Source: DASZIT01 sp963770635
Lineage (GTDB): Bacteria > Actinomycetota > Acidimicrobiia > Acidimicrobiales > RAAP-2
Direction of reading: 5' to 3'
Length of the DNA stretch: 64,000 nt
Assembly: GCA_963770635.1 (NCBI GenBank)
Contig: CAVYQI010000004.1
Coordinates: forward strand, 62,001-126,000
The notes under the pieces were generated by a model that saw nothing but the letters and a program-made list of their open reading frames with translations, was not told where the DNA came from and did no database searches. The position numbers were made by a program, and so were the translations under genes. This document shows positions 27,810-36,410 of the stretch, in pieces (position 1 is the first letter of the stretch; the number at the start of each line of letters is the position of its first letter).

Positions 27810-28588
27810 CTAGAGCCCCTCGACGTCCACGTCGATGAACAGCGGGGCGTGGTCGGAGGGCTTTTGCCCCTTGCGGGCGTTGCGGTCGATGAGCCCGTAG
27901 CGGGCCCGGTCGGCCAGCACCTTGGTCATCAACACCAGGTCGATCCGCATCCCCTTGTGCTTGTGGAAGTTTCCCGCCCGGTAGTCCCACCAGCTGAACA
28001 GCTCGTCGGCGTCGTACAGCTGACGGAACACATCGACCAGCCCCCAGCCTTCCAACGAGGCCAGTGCCTCCCGCTCCGGTGGGCTCACGTGCGTCGCCCC
28101 CACGAACTCGGCCGGATTCCACAGGTCCCGGTCCTCGGGGGCCACGTTGAAGTCGCCACACACCGCCACCGGGTCGTCCGGGAGCAGGTATCGGCCAGGA
28201 GCTGGCGGAGGCGGGCCAGCCACGCCAGCTTGGCCGGGTACTGGTCGCTGTCCAGGCTGCGGCCGTTGGGCACGTAGACCGAGTGGACCCGCACCCCGCC
28301 GCAGTCGGCAGCGATGAGCCGGGAGCCCTGGTCGTCGTCGTCCGAGTCGAGGCCGACGGCGACGTTCTCGAGCCCGACCCGGCTGACCAGGGCGACTCCG
28401 TTCCACCGTCCATCGCCATGATGGGCGGTTTCGTAGCCGAGGGTGGCGAACGCCGCATGGGGGAAGGCGGCGTCAGCCTGTTTCGTCTCTTGCATGCAGA
28501 GCACGTCGGGTTGGGCGTACTCGATCCACTCCTCCACCCGGGTGAGCCGGGCGGGCAGGGAATTCACGTTCCAGGTGGCGATGCGCAC
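27810..28588 (-). CDS. xth: Exodeoxyribonuclease III, one frameshift
   Basis: DNA repair enzyme: AP endonuclease and 3'-5' exonuclease of the EEP family. Motifs are ATWNVNSL at the start, QETKQAD (metal Glu), YVPNGRSLDSD, CGDFNVAPEDRDLW and the C-terminal SDHAPLFID with the catalytic His. The frame breaks near 28188 between RLRQLLAD and RYLLPDDPVAVCGDF. One base appears to be missing; restoring it gives 259 residues, the normal size. Located 3 bases after fabZ on the same strand. Confidence 0.9.
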
Positions 28589-28591
28589 GTC

Positions 28592-29029
28592 TCAGTTCGC
28601 CACGCTGTCGACCAGGACGAACAGCAGGTCGGCTGCGCAGGCCAGCTCGCCACCTACGCTGGCCCGCCCCGAGCCCTTCCCGGCCCGGGCCGACATCCGG
28701 CCCAGGGTCACCTCGAGGTCGAGCACCTCACCCGGAACCACCTGGCGCCGGAACCTGGCCTTCTCGATTCCGCCGAACAGCGGCAGCTTGCCGGCGAACC
28801 GCTCGTCGGCCAGCACCGCCACTCCTCCCAGCTGGGCCAGGGCCTCGACCATCAGCACGCCTGGCAGGGTGGGGCGCCCGGGAAAATGCCCGGCGAAGAA
28901 GGCCTCCTCGCCGGTCAGATGCCACGATCCGGTGGCCGACTGTCCGGGCTCGACCGATGTGAGCTCGGTGATGAACAGGAACGGGGGCCGATGGGGCAGA
29001 TAGTCGTCGGCTCGCACGACCGTTGACAA
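28592..29029 (-). CDS. fabZ: 3-hydroxyacyl-ACP dehydratase FabZ-like
   Basis: Hotdog-fold dehydratase for the third step of fatty-acid elongation. The active-site helix GHFPGRPTLPGVLMVEALAQ contains the catalytic His and Glu, and LPHRPPFLFIT at the N-terminus is typical. 145 residues from TTG at 29029. GTG at 29017 is an alternative start that would fit the family N-terminus and follows a TATTGT box by eight bases. It follows the RNase-S1 gene by 20 bases. No other fatty-acid synthesis gene is adjacent. Confidence 0.9.
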   Translation of the reverse strand: MSTVVRADDYLPHRPPFLFITELTSVEPGQSATGSWHLTGEEAFFAGHFPGRPTLPGVLMVEALAQLGGVAVLADERFAGKLPLFGGIEKARFRRQVVPGEVLDLEVTLGRMSARAGKGSGRASVGGELACAADLLFVLVDSVAN

Positions 29030-29049
29030 TATCGGCTGGCGAACCCGGT

Positions 29050-30282
29050 TCAGCTCTTGACGCCGGGGAGCTTGAGGGCGGCCCGGCGCCGGGCGGCGTC
29101 CAACGACACCAGCTCGAACTGGCGGGTCTCCCCCTTGGAGAGCACGTCCCGCGCCTTGTTCGGAGGTGGGTTGCCCAGACCGGCCAGCGGGATGTGGGCA
29201 CGCATGTCGCCCACGTCGACGTGGGCCCCATGGGAGGTGAAGGACACCACGGTTCCTTGAAAGCGGCTCCCGATCGGGTGGTCGGCTACGAAGGTAAGGA
29301 AGGTCATCGGGTCGTTGAGCGCCTGCCCCGATTGGTCCGAAGCCGGTTGCCGGCCGTTGGTGGACTGGGTTGCCTTGGCCGCCTTCCCCGGCGTGCCGCC
29401 ACCACCCCGCTTCCCGGCATTGACCGGCTTGGGGGCCTTGCTCGATTTCGTCGCCTTGGACATCTCCGTGGACTTGGCCTTGGACGTTTCCCCGGACTTG
29501 CCCGCTTTCGCGGCTTTGGTGGTCTTGGCCGCCTTGGCGGTCTTGCCGGCTTTGGCCGCCTTGGTCGCAACGCGGGGTTCGGTGACCTTGCTCGCCTTGA
29601 TTGACTTGTCCGCTTTGGCCGCCTTGGCGGTCTTGCCGGCTTTGCCGGCCTTGGCCGCTTTCGCGGCTTTGGTCGACTTGGAGTTCGTGCTCGCCTTGGT
29701 TGCCTTGGCGGCCTTGCCGCCTTTGCCGGCCTTGGCCCGCGCCGGCTCCGCCCCGCTGTCGAGCTCGGCCGCTCCGTCGGCGGCCGCCCCCGCCTTGGCG
29801 TCACGACGCGACTGGCTGGTCGCCGACCGGCTCTTCGGGCCCCGCACCGGTGTGCGGGGGGTGAAGACCCATCCGACCCCGGGCACCGGCTTGCCACCGA
29901 TGAGACGCCCCTCGTCGAACAGCCAGGGACGCTCGGCATGGAACTCCTGGAAGGAATCGTTGGACAGGACCAACGCCCCCGATTTCTCCGCGATCCGGAG
30001 GATGAACCCGTCGCCCCGACCGATGGCTCCGGCCGGAGGCGTGACGATCTCCCCGTGGAGGATGGCCTCTTCGAAGGCCGGGCGCTCCGATGGATCGATT
30101 CGGTGGCCGAACGAAGCGTCGACCACCACCGTCACGTCGGCGGTGGTGAAACCGCCGTATTCGTCCAGGAACGTGTGAATGGCCTCGTCCAATTGGGCCA
30201 GGCTCGGGAGGCTTCGGCCCTCGGTGGCGATGTTGGAGCCGTCGACGATGATGCGCCTACGGGTGGGTGACTTTGCGGGCAT
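29050..30282 (-). CDS. NYN/Zc3h12a-type RNase fused through a Lys/Ala linker to an S1 domain
   Basis: A 410-residue protein with three parts. Residues 1-150 form a PIN/NYN-like nuclease: IIVDGSNIATEGRSLPSL, VTVVVDASFGHRID, GDGFILRIAEKSGALVLSNDSF, with the acidic residues expected for metal binding. Residues 155-320 are a low-complexity Lys/Ala linker made of KAAKA-like repeats resembling histone H1 tails. Residues 325-405 are an S1-type RNA-binding domain (GSRFQGTVVSFTSHGAHVDV). The ATG at 30282 follows AGGGCAG. The predicted activity is RNA cleavage with RNA tethering. Situated directly after the cobalamin operon, but with no functional link to it. Confidence 0.8.
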   Translation of the reverse strand: MPAKSPTRRRIIVDGSNIATEGRSLPSLAQLDEAIHTFLDEYGGFTTADVTVVVDASFGHRIDPSERPAFEEAILHGEIVTPPAGAIGRGDGFILRIAEKSGALVLSNDSFQEFHAERPWLFDEGRLIGGKPVPGVGWVFTPRTPVRGPKSRSATSQSRRDAKAGAAADGAAELDSGAEPARAKAGKGGKAAKATKASTNSKSTKAAKAAKAGKAGKTAKAAKADKSIKASKVTEPRVATKAAKAGKTAKAAKTTKAAKAGKSGETSKAKSTEMSKATKSSKAPKPVNAGKRGGGGTPGKAAKATQSTNGRQPASDQSGQALNDPMTFLTFVADHPIGSRFQGTVVSFTSHGAHVDVGDMRAHIPLAGLGNPPPNKARDVLSKGETRQFELVSLDAARRRAALKLPGVKS

Positions 30283-30293
30283 GTCTGCCCTAG

Positions 30294-32120
30294 TCAACCA
30301 CTTGGGGCAAACCTCTCCGGCGATGCCGGTGCCCCCGACCGGGGTCCGGTTGGTCCTACCCTCGGGGTGCTGGGGTTGCCGCCCGCGGTTTCGTCGACCC
30401 GGGCGGCCGAATCCCGGGCCCGGGCCGCGGTCACCAGCATCTGGGCGGCCAGCATGGCCCCGATGCCTTCGCCGGCCCGGAATCGGAGGTCGAGGAGGGG
30501 CTCCAGGCCCAGGTGGGCGAGCACCAGATGATGCACCCGCTCGCGGCTCCGCTGGCCGGCGACCAGGTGGAACGCCACCGCCGGTTCGATCTGGACGGCC
30601 GCCACCGCCGCCACCGAGGTGGCCAGGCCATCAAGGACGACCAGGGACCCGCCTTCGACGGCGCCGAGGACGACACCGGCCAGCACCGCGATCTCCGGAC
30701 CCCCGAGGGCCGCCATCGTCCCCACCGGGTCAGGCAGTCGGTGCCCCTCCTTCCCTCGGACCCGGGACAGCGCCGCTTCGATGGTCGAGCGCTTTCGATC
30801 CAGGGTTCCGGTGTCCCCGCCGGCGCCGAGTCCCACCACTTCCGACGCCGCCAGGCCCAGTTGGCCGGCGGCCAACGCCGCCGCCACCGTCGTGTTGCCG
30901 ATCCCGATCTCACCCACTACCACGATCTGGCCGCTGAACCCCTTTCCCAGTTCCCGGCCGCCGCCGAGGAGCCGGTCGACATCGGCGCGGGACAGCGCGT
31001 CGGAGGTGGCCAGGTCGCCGCGTGGGTCGCGTGGCCTCAAAGCGGTCGCGCCAGGTAGCGCCGCGCCGTCGACGCCGGCGTCGATGATCAGCAACTCCGC
31101 CCCGGTGGCTCGCGCCGTTGTCGCGCCCAGGGACTCGCCGGCCAGCGTCGCCTCCAGGATCTCCCGGGTCACCGAGGCCGCGAAGGTCGAGATACCTCGT
31201 CCCCGGACCGGGTGGTCGGCGGCGGCGATGACCGCCTGCACCGGTTCCTCCCCGCCGATGCCGAGGGCATCGAGACGTTCGAGCGCCCGGTCGAGGACGC
31301 CCAGCGAGCCGGGAGGGGTCAGGAGTCGGTGGGCGTCGTCCCGGGCCGCCACCACCGCCGACGGTTCCGGGGCCCGGAGTCTGGAAGCCGGCGCGTGCGG
31401 ACCGTCGGCGGGCCAGCGCTCGTGGATGACCACCTCGTCCAGCGGCTGTCGCTGCGACCAGCCCGCCCGTTCGAGCCCGGGCTCCGGAGGGCGCTCGTCG
31501 GGCCAGCCGATGCACAACCAACCCAGCGTCTCGACACCGTCGGGCAGCCCCAGCAGCGAGGCCAGCTCCTCGGGTCGGAAGAGGGTGACCCATCCGACGC
31601 CGAGACCCTCGGCCCGGGCCGCCAACCACAGGTTCTCGATGGCGCAGGCGCACGACCACAGATCGGCATCGACGTAGGTGGCCCGGCCGAGCACGCCGGC
31701 GGCTCGAGCCCGCCGGTCGCAGCACACCACCAGACCGATCGGGGCTTCTCGAATTCCGTCCAGCTGGAGGTCCAGCATCTGGCGCTCGGCGTCCTCCTCC
31801 AACCCGGACGCCTGGCGGTGGCGTTCGCGGTCGGCCATCAGTGCCGCCCGTTCGCGGGTCCCCGGCTCGGTCACCACCACGAAGCGCCACGGTTGCGAGT
31901 GGCCCACCGACGGCGCGGCATGGGCCGCCTCCAGGATCCGCTGGAGGGTGCCTAGATCGATCCGGTCAGGTCGGAATCGCCGGATGTCCCGGCGGCTGGC
32001 CAGGATGGCGTAGAGCGCGTCGCGCTGCTCCGACCTGAACGCCCATCCGCCCGGATCGGCGGCGCGCTGGGCGGCCGAGGTGGGGTCGCCGACCACCGGG
32101 ACGGGCCGGGGCCAGGTCAT
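30294..32120 (-). CDS. bluB-cobT: BluB-CobT fusion: DMB synthase / DMB phosphoribosyltransferase
   Basis: A 608-residue bifunctional enzyme. The N-terminal half (residues 30-215) is BluB, a flavin-destructase making 5,6-dimethylbenzimidazole from FMNH2: SRRDIRRFRPD, AAHAAPSVGHSQPWRF, VGWVTLFRPEEL. The C-terminal half (about 245-590) is CobT, which turns DMB and nicotinate mononucleotide into alpha-ribazole phosphate: TPPGSLGVLDRALERL, VVGEIGIGNTTVAAAL and the catalytic Glu in AGEGIGAML. The ATG overlaps the cobC stop (ATGA). Fusing the two gives direct channelling of the lower ligand. Fourth step group in the nucleotide-loop pathway. Confidence 0.92.
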   Translation of the reverse strand: MTWPRPVPVVGDPTSAAQRAADPGGWAFRSEQRDALYAILASRRDIRRFRPDRIDLGTLQRILEAAHAAPSVGHSQPWRFVVVTEPGTRERAALMADRERHRQASGLEEDAERQMLDLQLDGIREAPIGLVVCCDRRARAAGVLGRATYVDADLWSCACAIENLWLAARAEGLGVGWVTLFRPEELASLLGLPDGVETLGWLCIGWPDERPPEPGLERAGWSQRQPLDEVVIHERWPADGPHAPASRLRAPEPSAVVAARDDAHRLLTPPGSLGVLDRALERLDALGIGGEEPVQAVIAAADHPVRGRGISTFAASVTREILEATLAGESLGATTARATGAELLIIDAGVDGAALPGATALRPRDPRGDLATSDALSRADVDRLLGGGRELGKGFSGQIVVVGEIGIGNTTVAAALAAGQLGLAASEVVGLGAGGDTGTLDRKRSTIEAALSRVRGKEGHRLPDPVGTMAALGGPEIAVLAGVVLGAVEGGSLVVLDGLATSVAAVAAVQIEPAVAFHLVAGQRSRERVHHLVLAHLGLEPLLDLRFRAGEGIGAMLAAQMLVTAARARDSAARVDETAGGNPSTPRVGPTGPRSGAPASPERFAPSG

Positions 32121-33040
32121 CGTTCTGGCCCCGGATCCAGATCGATCCGACCCAGGGCGGCGGCGAGACGGTCGAGGCCGTCGGCGTCGGGCACCGCCAC
32201 CCGGGTCACCCCGGGCAGGCCGAAGCTCGAACAGTCGCGCACCGCGATGGCGTGGGGGGCGAGGAGCTCCCGCAAGCCGGCCCGGTCGACCAGGACCCAA
32301 TTGGCGTCGGACGGCCGGGTGGGAAGACCGTGGGCCTCCAACTCGGTGACCAACTGAGCACGGAGCCCGGCCACTTGCCCCGACCAGGCGGGGAGGTCGA
32401 CGGCGTCGAGGAGCTCGGGCAGCGCCGCGCTGGCCAGGCCGTTGACCGACCATTCGGGTTGGCGGTGGCGGCAAGCGTCGACCAGCCCGGGGTCGGCCAG
32501 CAGATACCCCAGCCGGAGGCCGGGGCAGGCCAGGAGCTTGGTAAGCGAGCCGACCACCACCGAGCCCGGGTCACTTCGGCTCCACGCCCCGGTGGCCAGC
32601 GGGAAGAACGCCTCGTCCCAGACATCGGCGACCTCGCCCGCGGCGGCCAGCAGCCCGCTCGGATTGTGCGGGTTCGACCGCCAGCGCGGACCGGTGCCCC
32701 GCGGGTGGAGGGAGAACTCCGGCTCGGTCACCCAGCCGCCCAGCTCGGCGGCGACCAACGCGATGGCCTCGGCCCCACCGTTGGTCAGCAGGAGCCTGTC
32801 CGGGTCGACGCCCATGGCGGCCGCCAGCGCCGCGGTTGCCGCCGTCGGGTCCGGGTAGCGGCGGATGGCGGGAAGGTAGCGGGCCACCACCGCGACTGGG
32901 TCGGGGGCGACCGGGTTCAGTGACAGGGAGAGGTCGAGCACCGCGTCGGGATTCAGGCCCAGGGCGGCAGCCAGCACCGCCCCGTCTCCTCCGTGGGCCC
33001 CGGCTATCGGGAGGGCGATCGACGGGAGGGTCCGACTCAC
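32117..33040 (-). CDS. cobC: L-threonine-phosphate decarboxylase (CobC/CobD-type aminotransferase)
   Basis: PLP enzyme that yields (R)-1-amino-2-propanol phosphate, the linker between the corrin ring and the nucleotide loop. A 307-residue fold type I aminotransferase with LTNGGAEAIALVAAELGG, NPHNPSGLL, VWDEAFFPLATG and the Schiff-base Lys in GSLTKLLACPGLRLGYLL. Called CobD in Salmonella nomenclature and CobC in Pseudomonas. The GTG start at 33040 overlaps the cbiB stop as GTGA. The frame stays open further upstream, but only inside cbiB. Confidence 0.88.
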   Translation of the reverse strand: MSRTLPSIALPIAGAHGGDGAVLAAALGLNPDAVLDLSLSLNPVAPDPVAVVARYLPAIRRYPDPTAATAALAAAMGVDPDRLLLTNGGAEAIALVAAELGGWVTEPEFSLHPRGTGPRWRSNPHNPSGLLAAAGEVADVWDEAFFPLATGAWSRSDPGSVVVGSLTKLLACPGLRLGYLLADPGLVDACRHRQPEWSVNGLASAALPELLDAVDLPAWSGQVAGLRAQLVTELEAHGLPTRPSDANWVLVDRAGLRELLAPHAIAVRDCSSFGLPGVTRVAVPDADGLDRLAAALGRIDLDPGPER

Positions 33041-33960
33041 CGGTACCCCCGCAGCCACTGCCAGGCCCCGACCGCCCCGAGTCCCACCGCCAGCCCGGTG
33101 CCGACATCGAGGGACAGCTTCACCGCCCGGGCGATGTCGGCCGGCTCGGCGGCGCGCCCGGTCCCGAGCGGGGGGCGGAGCTCGACGCGGTCGCCGTAGC
33201 GGCTGAGGCCCCCGAGCCGGAGCCCGAGGGCGCCGGCGAACGCCGCCTCGGCCACCCCCGCATTCGGCGACGGGTGGGCCGGCGCCTGGGTCCGCACCGC
33301 CCGCCAGACGTCTCCGGCCGCTGCCGGTCGGACCAGACCCACCAGCACCGCGGTCAGCCGGGCGGGGATGAAGGCCATGAGGTCGTCGGCCCGGGCGCTG
33401 GCCCATCCGTACCGGGCGTACCGCGGGGAGCGATGGCCCACCATCGAGTCGAGGGTGTTCACGGCGCGAAACCCGAGTGCCCCGGGGGCGCCGGCCACCG
33501 CCCCCCACAGGGCCGGCCCGATGACTCCGTCCACGGTGTTCTCGGCCACCGATTCGACCACCGCCCGGGCCATCTCCTTGGCATCGAGGCCGGCGGGGTC
33601 GCGGCCCACCAACGAGGGCAGGAGCGACCGGGCCCGATCCAGGTCCCCCACCTCCAGCCAGTGTCCGATGTCGGTAGCGGCGTCGGCCAACCCCCGCCCG
33701 GCCACCGCCAGTCCGGTGGCCATGGTGGTGGATCGCAGTGCGGCTCCGGTTCCGACTCCGAGGGCGGCTCCGGTGGCGGCGTGGACCACCCCGGCGGCGC
33801 GGGTGTCGCGATACCGCCGTCGCTCGACCCCGGTCATGGCCCGGCCGAACAGCACCACCGGGTGCACCGCGGCGGGTGGCTCGTGGGCCACCCGGTCGAG
33901 CATCACCCCGGCGGCGGCGGCCAGCGGTCGGGGCGGCCCGGTCCGACGGCGGGAGGTCAT
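33037..33960 (-). CDS. cbiB: Adenosylcobinamide-phosphate synthase CbiB (CobD)
   Basis: Polytopic membrane protein that joins adenosylcobyric acid with aminopropanol (phosphate). 307 residues. Family signatures are AVHPVVLFGRAM near the N-terminus, KEMARAVVESVAENTVDGV, GFRAVNTLDSMVGHRSPRY and ADDLMAFIPARLTA, plus several Ala/Val/Leu helices. The ATG at 33960 overlaps the cobS stop (ATGA), and its own stop overlaps cobC. Confidence 0.92.
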   Translation of the reverse strand: MTSRRRTGPPRPLAAAAGVMLDRVAHEPPAAVHPVVLFGRAMTGVERRRYRDTRAAGVVHAATGAALGVGTGAALRSTTMATGLAVAGRGLADAATDIGHWLEVGDLDRARSLLPSLVGRDPAGLDAKEMARAVVESVAENTVDGVIGPALWGAVAGAPGALGFRAVNTLDSMVGHRSPRYARYGWASARADDLMAFIPARLTAVLVGLVRPAAAGDVWRAVRTQAPAHPSPNAGVAEAAFAGALGLRLGGLSRYGDRVELRPPLGTGRAAEPADIARAVKLSLDVGTGLAVGLGAVGAWQWLRGYR

Positions 33961-34703
33961 CGGGCCGCCAATACCAGCAGGCCGACCGTCTCCCCCACCA
34001 CCCCGGCCGCCCCCAGGACATCGCCGGTGAACCCGCCGATCCGGCGCTGTGCCAGCCAGGCCACCGCCGCCACCGCCACCGCCTCGGCGCCGACCGCCTC
34101 CAGGCCTCGGACCCGGTCGCCGACGACCGCCAACACCAGCGCCAGTGCTACACCGGCCACCACCGTGACCACCGCGCCGGCCGTCCATCGCGCCGACGGC
34201 GGCACCGGGGATCCGTCGGTGGCCGACGGCACGAAGGCGGTGACCAGGCCGCCTTCGGGCCGGGCGTAGGCGAGGGTCCGGGCGATCGCCACCATCGAGG
34301 TGCGCGAGCCGCACCACAGCGCCGCCACCGCCAGCGGCACCGCCGGCGTCGAGGCCAGGGCGCCGAAGCGCAGCAGCAGGACCGCCATCACCGTGACGGC
34401 ACCGAAGGCGCCGACCGCGGGGTCGCTCATCACCTCGAGGCGCCTCGACCGGGTCAGCGGCGGGAGGAGACCGTCGGCACTGTCGGCCAGCCCGTCAAGG
34501 TGCAGGTAGCCGGTGACCGCGATGTCGGCGATGACGGTCACCGCGGCGGCCGCTATCGGGTTCCAGGCTCGGTCCGCCGCCCACCACACCCCGCCGACGA
34601 TCAGGCCGATGGCCGCGCCGACCGCCGGGAACCACCCGAAGGTGCTCGAGGTCGGCGCCACCGAGGGGCCGAAGGGGGTGAGGAAGGCGACGGCCCGGCG
34701 CAT
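33957..34703 (-). CDS. cobS: Adenosylcobinamide-GDP ribazoletransferase (cobalamin synthase)
   Basis: Integral membrane enzyme for the last assembly step: it joins adenosylcobinamide-GDP with alpha-ribazole (phosphate). 248 residues, mostly hydrophobic helices, with the CobS motif GYLHLDGLADSADGLL and the metal-binding Asp cluster, then DPAVGAFGAVTVMAVLLLRF. The ATG at 34703 shares its A with the preceding cobU stop (TGATG). Confidence 0.93.
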   Translation of the reverse strand: MRRAVAFLTPFGPSVAPTSSTFGWFPAVGAAIGLIVGGVWWAADRAWNPIAAAAVTVIADIAVTGYLHLDGLADSADGLLPPLTRSRRLEVMSDPAVGAFGAVTVMAVLLLRFGALASTPAVPLAVAALWCGSRTSMVAIARTLAYARPEGGLVTAFVPSATDGSPVPPSARWTAGAVVTVVAGVALALVLAVVGDRVRGLEAVGAEAVAVAAVAWLAQRRIGGFTGDVLGAAGVVGETVGLLVLAAR

Positions 34704-35203
34704 CAGGCTCCCCCAGGCGGGTGGAGGTCGAGGCCACGACCGGCCACTACCAGTACCACCCGGTCGGCCACCGCCGCCACCGCCTGGTTGATCGTGCCCA
34801 ACTGGTCGCGGAAACGACGTCCGGCCTCCGAGGACGGATGGACCCCGAGCCCCACCTCTTCCGACACCACCACCGTGTCGCCCGCTCGCCGGGTGAGGGC
34901 AGTGCACAGCAGAACGGGATCCGTCGCCATGCCGGGGAGGCCGGTCAGCCAAGGTCCGAGAGAATCGACCAGCGCGGTTCCCCTCAGTCCGGACAGCGCT
35001 TCGGGGAGCCCGGCCCCGGGCTCGACCGTCGGCCAGCCGGCGGGTCGCCGCTGCCGGTGGATCGCCACGCGGTCGGCCAACTCCGGGTCGTCGCCGACCT
35101 CGAGGGTGGCCACATAGGTCACCGGGTCGGGGAGCCCGGTGGCCAGCCGCTCGGCGAAGGCGGACTTGCCCGAGCGGGCCCCCCCGAGGACCAGGACGAT
35201 CAC
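34703..35203 (-). CDS. cobU: Adenosylcobinamide kinase / guanylyltransferase
   Basis: Bifunctional enzyme that phosphorylates adenosylcobinamide and attaches GMP. P-loop VLGGARSGKSAFAERLA at residues 6-22, VTYVATLEVGDDPELADRV, then VVVSEEVGLGVHPSSEAGR and FRDQLGTINQAVA. 166 residues, slightly short for the family. The GTG start at 35203 overlaps the cbiZ stop. Confidence 0.93.
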   Translation of the reverse strand: MIVLVLGGARSGKSAFAERLATGLPDPVTYVATLEVGDDPELADRVAIHRQRRPAGWPTVEPGAGLPEALSGLRGTALVDSLGPWLTGLPGMATDPVLLCTALTRRAGDTVVVSEEVGLGVHPSSEAGRRFRDQLGTINQAVAAVADRVVLVVAGRGLDLHPPGGA

Positions 35204-35838
35204 CGTGTATCTCCGAAACAACCCTCGACGACCGCGGCGTGGACGGCCCGGGCCAGTCGGGCACCCCAGGTCGAGCGCGGGCCCCCGAACCGGTGGGTCG
35301 GCCCGGACGCTGGACACAGGATGACCATCGCATCGGACGCGGTCCCGGTGCCGGGGATACCCGCCTCGAACAGGGCCTGGGTCTTGGCCTCGGTGGCCGT
35401 GCACAGCGCGTTGAGGAGGGCGGCGTCCGAGAGCCGTTCCGGAAGGAAGGCGACGACGTTGATGGTGCCCGGCGGGTTAGCCTGATTGACCGGATCCCCG
35501 GATTCGGCGGCCCAGGTCGGATGGGTGACACCCACCGTCGCCTCCACCTCCACGCGGTGGTCGACCACCCGGCGTGCGCCGGTGACGTCGGCAGCGGTCA
35601 GCATCCCCACCCCGTCACCCGGCAGACCGAGCTCGAGGGCAAGGCCGGCCACGTGCTCATCGGGGTCGCACCGGCCGTAGTCGGTGACCACCTGGGCATT
35701 GACCACCCAGTTCCGGATCCCGAGGCCGCCGCCGACCGCGGCGGTGGAGGCGGCCAGCAACGGGGCGGCGAGCCTCCAGACCATCACCGGCAGGGTGGTG
35801 CCGGAGTCGTCGGCGGCGCGCAGCTCGGAGGTCGTCAA
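35200..35838 (-). CDS. cbiZ: Adenosylcobinamide amidohydrolase CbiZ
   Basis: Hydrolyses the aminopropanol linker of adenosylcobinamide-type corrinoids so that foreign lower ligands can be replaced. Family features: GGGLGIRNWVVNAQV, GVGMLTAADVTGAR, NVVAFLPERLSDAALLNAL and GIPGTGTASDAMVILCP. The TTG start at 35838 overlaps the cobO stop as TTGA and gives 212 residues. Next to BtuFCD it suggests that imported corrinoids are remodelled to the DMB form, using BluB-CobT to supply the base. Confidence 0.88.
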   Translation of the reverse strand: MTTSELRAADDSGTTLPVMVWRLAAPLLAASTAAVGGGLGIRNWVVNAQVVTDYGRCDPDEHVAGLALELGLPGDGVGMLTAADVTGARRVVDHRVEVEATVGVTHPTWAAESGDPVNQANPPGTINVVAFLPERLSDAALLNALCTATEAKTQALFEAGIPGTGTASDAMVILCPASGPTHRFGGPRSTWGARLARAVHAAVVEGCFGDTR

Positions 35839-36410
35839 TACTCGATCCCCTTGACGGCTCGGATCCCGCGTTGGTAGGCGTGCTTGACCATGGTCATCTC
35901 GGTGACGGTGTCGGCGATCTCGATGAGCTCGGCCGGGGCGTGACGGCCGGTCATGACCACGTTGGTGGACGGCGAGCGGTTGACCACCGCCTCGACCACA
36001 TCGGCCACCGGGACCCAGCCGTAGGAGACGGCATAGGTCACTTCGTCGAAGATGAGCATGTCGTAGCGACCGGAGGCCAGCTTCTCCCGGGCCACCTTCC
36101 AGGCGTGCCGGCCCTTGGCCTCCGTCTCGTCGAGGTCGGTCGACTCCCAGGTGAATCCGTCGCCCAACGTCTGCCACTCGATCCCCAGGTGCTCGGCCAG
36201 CTTCTTCTCGCCCACCTTCCACTTCCCGCCTTTGACGAACTGGACGACACCCACCGTCCAGCCGCGGGCCCAGGCCCGCCCCATCACCCCGAAGGCCGCC
36301 GACGACTTCCCCTTGCCGTCCCCGGTGTTGAGCAGCACCTGGGACTTCACCCGGACCGGGGGGGTCTCGGGCTCGGTGTGGTCGGGCAACGGCACTAGGC
36401 GATCTGGCAT
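35835..36410 (-). CDS. cobO: Corrinoid adenosyltransferase (CobA/CobO/BtuR)
   Basis: ATP:corrinoid adenosyltransferase, forming the cobalt-carbon bond of adenosylcobalamin and its precursors. The P-loop NTGDGKGKSSAAFGVMGRA begins at residue 28; WARGWTVGVVQFVKGG, MLIFDEVTYAVSYGWV, MTGRHAPAELIEIAD and VKHAYQRGIRAVKGIEY complete the family pattern. 191 residues. Its start overlaps the end of btuD by 16 bases. Confidence 0.95.
   Translation of the reverse strand: MPDRLVPLPDHTEPETPPVRVKSQVLLNTGDGKGKSSAAFGVMGRAWARGWTVGVVQFVKGGKWKVGEKKLAEHLGIEWQTLGDGFTWESTDLDETEAKGRHAWKVAREKLASGRYDMLIFDEVTYAVSYGWVPVADVVEAVVNRSPSTNVVMTGRHAPAELIEIADTVTEMTMVKHAYQRGIRAVKGIEY

Noticed and set aside
29400..29760. Possible CRISPR array or tandem DNA repeat
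   Set aside because: The periodic CTTGGC/CTTGGT units are codon repeats of the Lys/Ala linker without unique spacers.
29315..30178. Leu/Ala-rich frame opposite the Lys/Ala linker of the RNase-S1 gene
   Set aside because: It is the mirror of AAG/GCC repeats. It looks hydrophobic like a membrane protein but has no start context or similarity.
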